Assembly (NCBI RefSeq): GCF_026626665.1
Contig: NZ_JAPNKE010000002.1
Span: 9,320,001 to 9,384,000 of the forward strand
Source of the DNA: Nannocystis pusilla
GTDB lineage: Bacteria > Myxococcota_A > Polyangia > Nannocystales > Nannocystaceae
Direction: 5' to 3'
Length of the DNA stretch: 64,000 bases
Below the pieces are notes generated by a model. It did not search any database, was not told where the DNA came from, and saw only the letters and a list, made by a program, of their open reading frames with translations. Position numbers and translations under genes: made by a program. Position 1 is the stretch's first letter; each line of letters opens with the position of its first letter. Positions 17,525 to 26,322 of this stretch are shown here, one piece after another.

Positions 17525-19656
17525 TCACGCTGACCTCGCTCGCCGCGCTCACCCTGAGCAGCGCGCTGACCGTCGCCCCGCGCGAGCCGGTCTACGACGA
17601 CGCCGCCGCGGTGCCGGTGCCGCAGCCGCAGACGCGGCGCGTCGCGCTGATCGTCGGCGCCAACGACGGCGGGCCCGGCCGCGTCAAGCTGCGCTACGCC
17701 GGCAGCGACGCCAAGGCGCTGTCGCGGGTGCTCGCGGACGTCGGCGGCATCGATCGCCGCGACGCCTTCGTGCTCCTCGATCCGAACCCCACCCAGTTGC
17801 TCGACGGCTTTCGCTGGGCCCAGGACCGCGTCGCCAAGGCGCGGGCCGCCGGCGAGCGGGTGCAGTTCCTCTTCTATTATTCGGGGCACGCCGACGATCG
17901 CGGGGTCCACCTCGGCGCGTCGCAGATCGACTACCCCAAGCTGCGCGGCCTCATCCACGCGGTCGACGCTCAGGTGCGCCTCGGCCTGCTCGACTCGTGC
18001 TCGTCGGGCGCGTTCGTGCGGCTCAAGGGCGGGAAGATGCGGCCGCCGCTGTCGACCGGCGACGCCAACATCCAGGGGCACGCCTTCCTGACGTCGAGCT
18101 CGGCCGAGGAAGCCGCGCAGGAGTCGGACCGGATCGGCGGCTCCTACTTCACGCATTATCTGGTGTCGGGTCTTCGCGGCGCGGCCGACGTCAACCGCGA
18201 CCGCCGGGTCACGCTGCACGAGGCCTACCGCTTCGCGTTCGACGAGACGCTGAAGGGCACCGAGACGACGCTGGGGCGGGCGCAGCACCCGGTCTATGAC
18301 ATCCAGCTGGTCGGCACCGGCGACCTGGTGATGACCGACCTGCGCGAGACGACCGCGGTCCTCGACATCCACTCGAGCGTCGGCGGGCGGGTCTACGTGC
18401 GCGACGCCGACGGCCGGCTGGCGGCCGAGCTGTACAAGGGCGTCGGCGCCGGCGCGGTGTCGCTGGCGCTCGAGCCGGGGCGTTACTCGGTCGTCATCGA
18501 CGACGGCGCGAAGATGTGGCGCGGCACCGTCGACGTGCGCCCGGGCGTGCAGAACGAGCTCACGCGCGCGGAGCTGACGCCGGTCGGCGCCGAGACGACG
18601 ACGATGCGCGGCGACGAGGTCCCGATCGATCCGTCGCAGTACCGCGTCATGCCGTTCCAGTTCGGCCTCGTCTATCCGCTGACCACGAACAAGATCGAGA
18701 AGCAGCGCAAGGTCATCAACCGCTTCTCGCTCAACCTCATCCTCGGTCGCGCGGCGCAGATCCACGGGGTCGAGGTGTCGAGCGGCGGCAACTGGGTCGA
18801 CGAGGACGTGCGCGGGGTCCAGCTGTCGGCGGGCGCCAACTACGTCGGCGGCAACGTGCACGGCGTGCAGTCGACCGCCGGCGTCAACATCGCCCGCGGC
18901 AACCTGCGCGGGGTCCAGGGCGCGGCCGGCTTCAACAGCGTCGGCGGCGACGCCCTCGGCGTGCAGGCGGCCGCCGGCGTCAACGTCGTCCGCGGGCACA
19001 TGCGCGGGATCCAGGCGGTCGGCGGCGTCAACTGGGCCCGCTCGGTCGCCGGCGTCCAGATCGCCCCGGTCAACGTCACCAAGGAGATCCACGGCGCCCA
19101 GGTCGGCGTCATCGGCGTCGCCGCCGGCAAGGTCCGCGGCGCGCAGATCGGCGTGATCAACTACGCCGACGAGGCCGACGCCCAGGTCGGCGTGATCAAC
19201 GTGACGCGCAAGGGCGGCGTCTACGCCGACATCTGGACCTCCGACATCGCGGCGCTCAACCTCGCGGTCAAGTTCCGCGCCAAGTACACCTATTCGTTCC
19301 TGGCGATCGGCCTCCACCCGGCCGGTCAGGGCCGCGGCTTCATGTCGGGCGTCGGCTTCGGCGGCCACATCCCGATCAAGCAGCGCTTTTACCTGGACAT
19401 CGACCTCGCCACTTACTGGGCCCAGCCGCAGTTCCGCTTCCGCGACAACCCGGCGCTCATCAACAGCCTGCGCGTGATGTTCGGCTGGCAGGAGAACCGC
19501 AGGTTCGCGGTGTGGGGCGGCCCGACCCTCAACCTCGACATCGACTTCCAGGGCGGGCGCGAGCGCATGGGCTACGGCTGGGTGGTCAAGCGCGCGCCGA
19601 TCGACCCGCACGAGATGCGCGTGTGGCCGGGCTTCGTGGTCGGCATCTCGCTGTGA
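17521..19656 (+). CDS. Exported caspase-family protease with internal repeats and beta-rich C-terminus
   Basis: A 711-residue protein. A short signal-like N-terminus (LTSLAALTLSSALTVAP) precedes a C14 caspase domain: RRVALIVGANDGGPGRVKLR, catalytic H123 in FLFYYSGHADDRGVH and C160 in GLLDSCSSGAFVR. A beta-sandwich (SSVGGRVYVRDADGRLAAEL) follows. Residues about 410-560 hold at least six imperfect repeats of about 20 residues with the phrase RGVQ..AGVN..xG (VHGVQSTAGVN, LRGVQGAAGFN, ALGVQAAAGVN). The last 130 residues are aromatic and beta-rich (GRGFMSGVGFGGHIPI, WAQPQFRFRDNP) like an outer-membrane barrel. The ATG overlaps the stop of the upstream gene. It could be a surface-anchored protease under sigma control; target unknown. 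Confidence 0.82.
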   Translation: MITLTSLAALTLSSALTVAPREPVYDDAAAVPVPQPQTRRVALIVGANDGGPGRVKLRYAGSDAKALSRVLADVGGIDRRDAFVLLDPNPTQLLDGFRWAQDRVAKARAAGERVQFLFYYSGHADDRGVHLGASQIDYPKLRGLIHAVDAQVRLGLLDSCSSGAFVRLKGGKMRPPLSTGDANIQGHAFLTSSSAEEAAQESDRIGGSYFTHYLVSGLRGAADVNRDRRVTLHEAYRFAFDETLKGTETTLGRAQHPVYDIQLVGTGDLVMTDLRETTAVLDIHSSVGGRVYVRDADGRLAAELYKGVGAGAVSLALEPGRYSVVIDDGAKMWRGTVDVRPGVQNELTRAELTPVGAETTTMRGDEVPIDPSQYRVMPFQFGLVYPLTTNKIEKQRKVINRFSLNLILGRAAQIHGVEVSSGGNWVDEDVRGVQLSAGANYVGGNVHGVQSTAGVNIARGNLRGVQGAAGFNSVGGDALGVQAAAGVNVVRGHMRGIQAVGGVNWARSVAGVQIAPVNVTKEIHGAQVGVIGVAAGKVRGAQIGVINYADEADAQVGVINVTRKGGVYADIWTSDIAALNLAVKFRAKYTYSFLAIGLHPAGQGRGFMSGVGFGGHIPIKQRFYLDIDLATYWAQPQFRFRDNPALINSLRVMFGWQENRRFAVWGGPTLNLDIDFQGGRERMGYGWVVKRAPIDPHEMRVWPGFVVGISL

Positions 19657-19671
19657 CCCTGCGCGATGGAG

Positions 19672-19689
19672 CATGTCCTTCGGGACACG
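19672..19689. terminator. Hairpin with TTCG loop between convergent genes
   Basis: CATGTCC ttcg GGACACG (one mismatch) fills the 33-base gap between the caspase stop (19656) and the lipoprotein stop (19690). A UUCG tetraloop and the position favour a bidirectional terminator. Confidence 0.6.
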
Positions 19690-20405
19690 TCACGGCGCGG
19701 GCGGCTGGTTCAGCGCCTGCTCGCACACGGGCTCGAGGACGACGTCGCTTTTGACACCCGAGATCTCGCAATGCAGCTCGAGGCTGCCGGTCTTGAGGCA
19801 GCCGGCGAACGGGCCGCACGGAGGTTCGCCGAGCGGAAACAGCTGATCGGCGACGACGGCCTGCACGCAGGCGGCGAAGTTGGCGGCGAGGAAATTTCAT
19901 AATGGGTGAGCGACTCGAGGACGCGAGCCTTGCAGCCGGCGAGGGCGCCGCACGGGGCCGTGGTCGCCGGGTCGGCGATCAACTCGTCGAAGCGGAGGAG
20001 CGCGCCGAGGCAGGCCCCGTGGGCGCAGTCGCTCTTGCAGGTCGCCGCCAGAGCCTCCGCCGACGCGCCCGCCTCGCAGCAGGCTGCCACCTCGTCGTCC
20101 GCAGGGAAGGCCACCGGCTCGACAGGTTTTTTGATGGGGTTTCCGCAGGCGAGCTTGCATTGATCGTAGTAGAAGAACGACTTGGCGAGCTGGCCCTCGC
20201 AGCGCACGAGCGTGCCGGGGCCGGCGCTGTCGGCGAATTGCGGCGTGGCGCACGAGTCGAGGCCCCGCGCGGAGAGAATGTTGGAACGATCGCCGGCGCG
20301 CGCGAAGGCCTCGGCGCCCGCTCGCTCCGGCTCGCCCCATTCGGCGCTGCACGCGGCGGTCGCGAGCGCGAGGGCGAACGGCCATTCGAGGGTGCTTCGC
20401 GGCAT
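19690..20405 (-). CDS. Cys-rich lipoprotein (one frameshift)
   Basis: The ATG at 20405 starts a signal peptide (TLEWPFALALATAAC) with a lipobox TAAC. The mature part has many Cys pairs (CATPQFADSAGPGTLVRCEG, FFYYDQCKLACGNP, ACCEAGASAE, CKSDCAHGACLGALL). At about 19893 the frame breaks after ARVLESLTHYE and resumes NFLAANFAACVQAVVADQLF, ending LNQPPAP at 19690. The Cys-x-Cys spacing repeats (ACGNP, GPFAGCL, LHCEISG), suggesting disulfide-rich repeats on the cell surface. I do not recognise the family. It converges on the caspase gene and lies 163 bases upstream of nothing it obviously shares a promoter with; the minus-strand cyclase ends just beyond its start. Confidence 0.65.
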
Positions 20406-20523
20406 GGGCTGCGACGAGACAGCATAATCGAGATTTCCTGACCGGCATCTCGCGGTACGCCGACGGCGGCGAGGCGTTCGCCGCGGCGCCCGCCCCTCGC
20501 GGCCGAAGGTTGCCATTCACAAG

Positions 20524-20553
20524 ATGTCCTCCGGGGCATGTCGTCAAAGACAT
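20524..20553. repeat. Two overlapping palindromes downstream of the cyclase gene
   Basis: ATGTCC tccg GGGCAT (20524-20539, one mismatch) overlaps ATGTC gtcaaa GACAT (20538-20553). Both lie 16-45 bases past the stop of the minus-strand cyclase. Confidence 0.5.
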
Positions 20554-20568
20554 TCCATGGAAGATCCA

Positions 20569-22398
20569 TCAAGCCGGCGGCACCTGGACGATCGAGATCG
20601 CGTGGCGTCCGGCCAGCCCCTTGAGCCCCAGCTCCTCGGTGCGAGCGGGCAGCTTCGTCTCGGCGAGGGCGGCGCGGACCTCGGGCAGCTCGAGCATGGC
20701 CGGGCTGAGGGCCACCTCGTGGCCGCCGGCCACGCCTTGCACGCGCGCGGCGGTGTTGACCGTGGTGCCGAAGTAGTCGATGCGGTCGTTCGCGGTCATG
20801 GCGATGCACGGCCCGCGGTGGAGGCCGATCCGCAGGGCCAGGCCGACCCCGCCCTCGGCCTCGCGGAGGCCGGGGATCTTCGCGTGCATCGCCAGGGCGG
20901 CGCGGAAGGCGTCGTCGCCGCGGCGGAACACCGCCATGATCGCGTCGCCGATCGTCTTCACCAACGCGCCGCCGTGCTGCGAATAGATGTCGGCCAGCAG
21001 GTCGAAGTGACGGCGCACCAGGCCGAACGCGGCCGCGTCGCCGAGCCGCTCGTACATGGCGGTGGAGCCGACCAGGTCGGTGAACAGGAACACCATGTTC
21101 TGGATCGAGAACTCGGCGCCGGGGGCCAGCAGCTCGCTGCCGAACAGCCCGCGGAACTCCTGCAGCGCGGTCAGCTCGGCGACCGTGACCGCGCCGTCGG
21201 CCCAGCGGGCGCGGGCGATCATCAATTCGGCGGGCACGCCGAAGTGGTTGTCGACCGCGAATCGTACGACCCCGGCGCGCACCTGCTCGGGCGCGCCGGA
21301 CAGGCCGTCGGTGGCGAGGGTGAGGGCGGCCTCGCGCGGGGCGTCGGGCTCGTCGACGACGTCGAAGTAGACCGAGCCGGCCTGCGGCGAGACGAATTGA
21401 TGGCGGCCGGCGCCGAGCACCGTGTCGACCTGTCTCGAAGTACCTGGCTCGAAGTTCCAGCCGGCGACGCGGTGCGGGGTGTTGCGCGGGCCGGCGTGGC
21501 AGTATTCGGCGGCCTCCTCGCCGACACCGAGCGGGCGGGGGGAGAAGCGGACCTCGACCGCGCGGTCGAAGTCGACGCCGAAGCGGATGTTGCAGCTCGG
21601 GCAGTGGCCGTGCTCGCGCAGATCGACGAGCGAGGCGACGCTGGCCTTGCTGCGCCGGCACGACGGGCAGATGAGGTGGTACTGCAGGTCGAACAGGCCG
21701 GCCTTGGTGGCGTGGAGGAACAGGCGCAGCAGCGGCCGCCGCTCGACCTGCCACTCGCCCGCGAGCACGTACGGCGCGAGGCTGTCGAGCTCGCTGTCGG
21801 GCTTGGCGAGCAGGTGATGCGACAGGTGCTCGGCGAGCGCGGGGTCGCCGAGGCGGTGGGCCAGCGGGACCAGCACGCGCCGCAGCTCGCGGGCCGCGAA
21901 CCCGCGCGACGGCACGCGCTCGCTGCCGATCGCCGGCAGCTCTTGCCCTGCCGCCCACTGCGGCGCGAGGGCGTAGGCGCGGGCGAAGCCGGCCCGCGTC
22001 TGCACGCCGATGGCCACCCGCGCCAGCACGCGACCCATGAAGTGGCGCGGGGTCACCGTGATCGTGTGCGTCAACTGGGTGCTGCCCGGCCGGTCGCCGT
22101 CGCGCAGGCGCACCTCGGACACCAGGCGCACGAACGGGCCCTTGCTGTAATCGCGGGTGAAGCGGAAGTACTCCGGCTCGACCCATTCGCACGGGCGCTC
22201 GACCCATCGCAGCAGCATCCCCGCGGCCCGCGCCTCGGCGACGACCTCGCTGCCGCCGGTGTCGAGCGGCTTGTATTGATAGTGGACCGGGAACGCGCCG
22301 GCCAGCCGGTTGAGGCGGTCGGTGTCGGACACGAAGGCCCACAGCGAGGGCCGGGCGACGGGGATGTCGAACTCCCAGGCGTAGACTTCCGGCTGCAT
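20569..22398 (-). CDS. Class III adenylate/guanylate cyclase with SRPBCC and zinc-ribbon regions
   Basis: A 609-residue soluble protein. The N-terminus (FDIPVARPSLWAFVSDTDRL) looks like an SRPBCC/START-type ligand domain. A DUF5939-like region follows, containing a four-Cys zinc ribbon (CPSCRRS ... CPSCNIRFG). The C-terminal class III cyclase has a metal site FLFTDLVGSTAMYERLGD, a dimer loop KTIGDAIMAVF and the transition-state part DYFGTTVNTAARVQ. It makes a cyclic nucleotide, probably cAMP. The lipid- or hydrophobe-binding N-terminal fold suggests ligand-controlled activity (inference). The ATG at 22398 is the first Met before the conserved domain. A cAMP-type kinase receptor is encoded at 8932-10269. 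Confidence 0.85.
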   Translation of the reverse strand: MQPEVYAWEFDIPVARPSLWAFVSDTDRLNRLAGAFPVHYQYKPLDTGGSEVVAEARAAGMLLRWVERPCEWVEPEYFRFTRDYSKGPFVRLVSEVRLRDGDRPGSTQLTHTITVTPRHFMGRVLARVAIGVQTRAGFARAYALAPQWAAGQELPAIGSERVPSRGFAARELRRVLVPLAHRLGDPALAEHLSHHLLAKPDSELDSLAPYVLAGEWQVERRPLLRLFLHATKAGLFDLQYHLICPSCRRSKASVASLVDLREHGHCPSCNIRFGVDFDRAVEVRFSPRPLGVGEEAAEYCHAGPRNTPHRVAGWNFEPGTSRQVDTVLGAGRHQFVSPQAGSVYFDVVDEPDAPREAALTLATDGLSGAPEQVRAGVVRFAVDNHFGVPAELMIARARWADGAVTVAELTALQEFRGLFGSELLAPGAEFSIQNMVFLFTDLVGSTAMYERLGDAAAFGLVRRHFDLLADIYSQHGGALVKTIGDAIMAVFRRGDDAFRAALAMHAKIPGLREAEGGVGLALRIGLHRGPCIAMTANDRIDYFGTTVNTAARVQGVAGGHEVALSPAMLELPEVRAALAETKLPARTEELGLKGLAGRHAISIVQVPPA

Positions 22399-22470
22399 CA
22401 CGCCCGACTTTAGCAGGGCGGCGCCGCGCGGCCGAATTGCGCGGCGCGCGTTCACGCACGTTCGCGCGTC

Positions 22471-22539
22471 ACATGTCTCCGAGGACATGTCGTGGCAAAC
22501 GCAGGGCCGGCTGCCGGAGCGACATGTCCCTGGGGACAT
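22471..22539. repeat. Two perfect palindromes between IgGFc-like and cyclase genes
   Basis: ACATGTC tccgag GACATGT (22471-22490) and ATGTCCC tg GGGACAT (22524-22539). They lie 21-89 bases past the stop of the IgGFc-like gene and before the cyclase start, all on the minus strand. Confidence 0.65.
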
Positions 22540-22559
22540 CTTCCTTGAAGGAACGGCGC

Positions 22560-24254
22560 TCAGCCCGGCGGCTCGGTCGGCGGGACCCACAATGACTTGA
22601 AGTTTAGTCCGCCGGGGTAGCCGTAGGAGGTGGCCCAGTCGAGGCCTGCGACCATCACCCCGATCGGCGCGTCGGCGCTGATGAAGTGGGCCCCGTCGAC
22701 GCAGTTGCCCTCGCCGCTGTTGTCGTCGAGCTCGACGTAGCCGACCTCGTAGTTGGTGCCGGCGATCGCGGTGAAGTGGTCGTCGGGGACCACGCCGAGG
22801 CAGGCCAGCTCGATCGTCGTGCCGGCCTCGCGCATGAGGATCGCGAAGTCGCGCGGGTACGAGGTGTCGGTGAGGAACGGCAGCGCCGTCATCCATTGCT
22901 CGATCGGCGGCACCTGGATCATGTACGGATCGCCGGTCGCGCCCTGGCTGCAGCTGTTGGGGTTGCCGGTGGTCTTGATCACGTTGTAGCAGCCGGTCAT
23001 GAATTGCAGCAGCATGAACGGCTGGTCGCCGGTGGCGACGAAGCTCTCGGTGCTGGCGAACTCGACGATCTGGCCGGCCTTGGCGATGTTGATCTGCCCG
23101 CCGACGCCGGGCTGCGGCGGCTGCAATTGCACCGTGGTGCCGTCGACGGCGCCGACGATCCGCCAGCGGACCTCCTCCGGCGCGGGGTTGATGTCGGGCA
23201 CGCGCTGCGGGTGGCGGGCGCCGACGTAGCTGGTGCCCCACGAGGCCAGCGGCACCACCTGCTCCTCGAGGTGGTCGCACGCGAACCACGGGTCGCCGGG
23301 GATCAGCACGCAATCGGTGCCCGAGAACACGGCCACCGGCTTGTCGGAGCCGACGAAGAACGCCTCGGTGTCGCTGCCCGGCGTGAAGGTCCAGGCGTCG
23401 AAGGCGTCGAGCGCGGCGTCGCCGGTCGAGGTGGTGATCGTGGTGCCGTCCTCGATCGCGACGACCACCGTCCAGATGCCGTAGGACCAGGCGTACGAGG
23501 TGGCGAAGTGCGACGTCGCCAGCGCCTGGCGCGGCAGCAGGAGGCTGGCCTCGGCGACGTGCGACGGGCCGCCGCCGACCGGGTTGATCTGCATCGCGGT
23601 GACCGGGACCGTCGAGGTCACGCGGAACGCCGCCGCCGGGGTGATGCCCTGGGCCGCGACCTTGTGGTCGCCGCCGATCACGCCGTCGATGCCGTTGATC
23701 TTGACGAGCTGGCTCTGCTTGGGCGCGACTTCGAACTGGGTGACGACGCGCAAGCTGCCGTTCGGGCCGCGCAGGTCCTCGATGGTGACCATGGCTGGCT
23801 CTTCGGCCATGTTGCCGACGCTGATGCCGTAGGCCATCTCGTTGTACTGCAGCATCGGCAGGTCGACGCCCCAGAACTCGCAGCCGACGCTGGTGGCGGC
23901 CTGCATGGCGATGTTCTCGCAGGTCAGCGGCAGCGGCTGCTCGTCGCCGGTGTCGTCGGCGAAGTCGGGCAGGCCGCCGATGTCGAGCTTGGTGTGGTGC
24001 CCGGTGCTGTCGACGCCGTCGGTGGTCGGCGCGGGTTCGCCGGTGGAGGCGGTCTCGCCGGCGGTCGAGTCGGTCGCGCCGGCCGTGGTCGACGGCGTGA
24101 CCGTGGTGCTCACCGTGGGGTTGCTGTTGCTGCCGACCGAGGTGATGCCCGAGCCCTCGCTGGCGGAGTCGCGGCCTCCCGGGTCGCTGCAGCCGGCGAG
24201 GGCGAGCGCGAGGGCGCTGAACGAGAGGAGCGGACGCGTCGTGCTGCGCTGCAA
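22560..24254 (-). CDS. IgGFc-binding-protein-like lipoprotein
   Basis: A 564-residue surface lipoprotein. The signal peptide ends LALALAGCSDP (lipid Cys at about 22). A Ser/Thr/Gly linker of about 65 residues follows (STAGETASTGEPAPTTDG). The rest matches the bacterial IgGFc-binding N-terminal domain family: GCEFWGVDLP, PVTAMQINPVG, SHVAEASLLLPRQALATSHF, GGQINIAKAGQIVEFASTES and PFMLLQFMTGCYNV. This beta-rich domain is widespread in myxobacterial lipoproteins and is presumed to bind protein or carbohydrate ligands outside the cell; true IgG binding is not implied. The gene is intact. It starts at ATG 24254 and is divergent from the double-VOC gene across a 567-base gap. Confidence 0.8.
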   Translation of the reverse strand: MQRSTTRPLLSFSALALALAGCSDPGGRDSASEGSGITSVGSNSNPTVSTTVTPSTTAGATDSTAGETASTGEPAPTTDGVDSTGHHTKLDIGGLPDFADDTGDEQPLPLTCENIAMQAATSVGCEFWGVDLPMLQYNEMAYGISVGNMAEEPAMVTIEDLRGPNGSLRVVTQFEVAPKQSQLVKINGIDGVIGGDHKVAAQGITPAAAFRVTSTVPVTAMQINPVGGGPSHVAEASLLLPRQALATSHFATSYAWSYGIWTVVVAIEDGTTITTSTGDAALDAFDAWTFTPGSDTEAFFVGSDKPVAVFSGTDCVLIPGDPWFACDHLEEQVVPLASWGTSYVGARHPQRVPDINPAPEEVRWRIVGAVDGTTVQLQPPQPGVGGQINIAKAGQIVEFASTESFVATGDQPFMLLQFMTGCYNVIKTTGNPNSCSQGATGDPYMIQVPPIEQWMTALPFLTDTSYPRDFAILMREAGTTIELACLGVVPDDHFTAIAGTNYEVGYVELDDNSGEGNCVDGAHFISADAPIGVMVAGLDWATSYGYPGGLNFKSLWVPPTEPPG

Positions 24255-24821
24255 GAGGAGCCTCCAGGCTCACGCTACGTCGCCGCGCGCACACGCGTCA
24301 AGCCGAGCGCGAGGCCTCGCTGCGCGCCCGCGCCGGCGGCTCCGCAGCCGCGCGCGGCACCTCGCGTGTTCGCGCGTGACGCCCGGTCGGGGGCGCGTGG
24401 AGACCCTCGCGGCCGTCGAGGGTGCGTCCGTGCGGCGCGGGGCAAACGAGCGAGCCGGGGGAGCTTCGACCTCGTGTGCAGCAGGGCGCGACGCGAGCCG
24501 TCGCGTCGGTTCACATTCTCCGCCGCCGCATCATTGTCGTCGGCGGCCAATCACCGCAGCGCACCGCTGTTCTCGATCTGTCCCGAAGGACAGAAAATGG
24601 CGACATGGCGGATGGAACAGGTTCTTGTAGATACCGCGATGTCCTCCGTGGACTACCGGTAAACGTGAGAGTTTGGATCCAGCCACTCATACCATTCGCC
24701 CGAATGCGAGTGGAAATTCTGCCCCCAGTCGCTGGGGTTTCGCCGCATGCGGGGTGTAGCGACCGGAACACGGATCAGGCCGCTGGACATTTTCGCCCTG
24801 CTTTGCAAGGTTGCGCACCCC
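24255..24821. other. Divergent intergenic region with one palindrome
   Basis: No gene is supported in these 567 bases. A perfect palindrome TCTGTCC CGAA GGACAGA lies at 24577-24594. This is one of few family members located in a divergent region rather than at gene ends. A half-site (ATGTCCTCCGTGGAC) follows near 24640. Confidence 0.5.
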
Positions 24822-25951
24822 ATGACCAAGACCCACCCCTCATTCCTGTTCGTCGCGCTGACGCTCCTGCCGCTCGCGTGCAGCAACACTGCGAAGACCG
24901 ACACCGCGACGCCGGAGTCGACGGCCTCGGCTCCGCCGGCGCCGGCACCCGAGCCGCCCAAGCCCGAGGTCAAGCCGATCCCCGAGGGCTTCTTTGCCGT
25001 CACCCCGCAGATCGTCGTCAAGGGCGTCGACGAGGCGGTCGACTTCTACACCAAGAACCTCGGCGCCACCAAGGTGATGACGATCCCCGGCGAGGGCGGC
25101 AAGTCGATCCACGCCGAGGTCAAGATCGGCGACTCGATCGTGATGATCGACGAGGAGTCGGGCGACATGAAGAGCCCGCTGACCCTCGGCGGCTCGCCGG
25201 CGCCGCTGGTCATCTACTCGCCGGACGTCGACGCGACGATCACCGCCCTGACCGCCGCCGGCGCGAAGGTGACGATGCCCGCCGAGGACCAGTTCTGGGG
25301 CGACCGCTGGGGCGAGGTCACCGACCCGTTCGGCCACCGCTGGGAGATCGCCACGCACGTCGAGGACCTGACGCCGGAGCAGCTGGCGGAGCGCGCCAAG
25401 ATCGCCTTCACGCCGACGAAGAAGAAGCCGAAGAAGGGCGCGGCGCCGGCGTGGAAGAAGATCGCCGGCACCCCGGCCGCCGACAAGCTGCCGAAGGACT
25501 ACCACACGGTCACGCCGAGCTTCGCGGTCGCCGACGCCAACGCGGCGATCGAGTTCTACAAGAACGCGTTCGGCGCGACCGAGAAGTCGCGCATGCTGGC
25601 GCAGGACGGCAAGAAGATCATGCACGCCGAGATCGTGATCGGCGACAGCGTCATCATGCTGTCCGACGGCTTCCCGAGATGGGCAGCAAGTCGATCGCCG
25701 ACTACCAGGGCACGCCGGTGTCGCTCCACCACTACGTGACCGACGCCGACGCGGTGTTCGCCAAGGCCACGTCGGCCGGCGGCAAGCCGCTCATGCCGAT
25801 CGGCGACATGTTCTGGGGCGACCGCTACGGGATGATCGTCGACCCGGCCGGCCTGGCCTGGGGCATCGCCACGCACAAGGAGGACGTGTCCCCCGAGCAG
25901 ATGGCGGAGCGCATGAAGGCCGAGATGGCCAAGCAGAAGCCGCAGTCCTGA
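24822..25951 (+). CDS. Lipoprotein with two VOC (glyoxalase-fold) domains (one frameshift)
   Basis: The ATG at 24822 starts a lipoprotein signal peptide (FVALTLLPLAC). After a short Pro/Ala linker come two PhnB-like VOC domains: TPQIVVKGVDEAVDFYTKNL to FGHRWEIATHVEDLTPEQLA, and TPSFAVADANAAIEFYKNAF to GLAWGIATHKEDVSPEQMAE. They are joined by a Lys-rich linker (TPTKKKPKKG). At about 25674 the frame breaks after MLSDGFP and resumes EMGSKSIADYQGTPVSLHHY; one missing base explains it. VOC proteins bind metals or small ligands (antibiotic binding, dioxygenase, glyoxalase). Export to the envelope as a lipoprotein is uncommon for this family. Metal ligands look partly degenerate, so ligand binding seems as likely as catalysis. 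Confidence 0.75.
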
Positions 25952-26039
25952 GCGGACCTCCGAGCGGACGCACCGGCGGCGCGCCGACCTCGAGGGCGAG
26001 GCGGCGCGCCGTCGCATTTGGGCCGCAGGAGCCTTGGGA

Positions 26040-26057
26040 CATGTCTTGAAGGACATG
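26040..26057. terminator. Palindrome after the double-VOC gene
   Basis: CATGTCT tgaa GGACATG, 88 bases after the VOC stop. A decayed copy (ATGTTTTAAAAGACA) lies at about 26306-26320, touching the stop of the convergent GH3-like gene. Together they bracket the convergent gap. Confidence 0.5.
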
Positions 26058-26255
26058 CTATTCTCTTCGCACCCTCGGGCTGTTCTCGGACTGGTTCGGC
26101 GAGGTGTGCGCTGGAAGCACGCGCCGGTCGAAGCCGCTTTGTATGCGCGGGTGCTCGCCGCGCTCGACCGCGTGAAGGCCCTGAGCACCGAGCCGATGCT
26201 GGCCTCGGACGCGGGCCGGCTGCACGGCGACCTCGAGGAGCTGCGCGGCGCGTGA
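26055..26255 (+). CDS. Doubtful small ORF, 66 residues
   Basis: An ATG that is part of the preceding palindrome opens a short frame whose second half looks helical and protein-like (EAALYARVLAALDRVKALST). There is no ribosome site and no recognised family, and it lies in a convergent gap. It could equally be a chance ORF in GC-rich DNA. Confidence 0.2.
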   Translation: MLFSSHPRAVLGLVRRGVRWKHAPVEAALYARVLAALDRVKALSTEPMLASDAGRLHGDLEELRGA

Positions 26256-26322
26256 GCGTCAGCGCGCCGTGAGCCGGAGCGCACCAGCAACCTGGCGCGG
26301 CGGACATGTTTTAAAAGACAGC

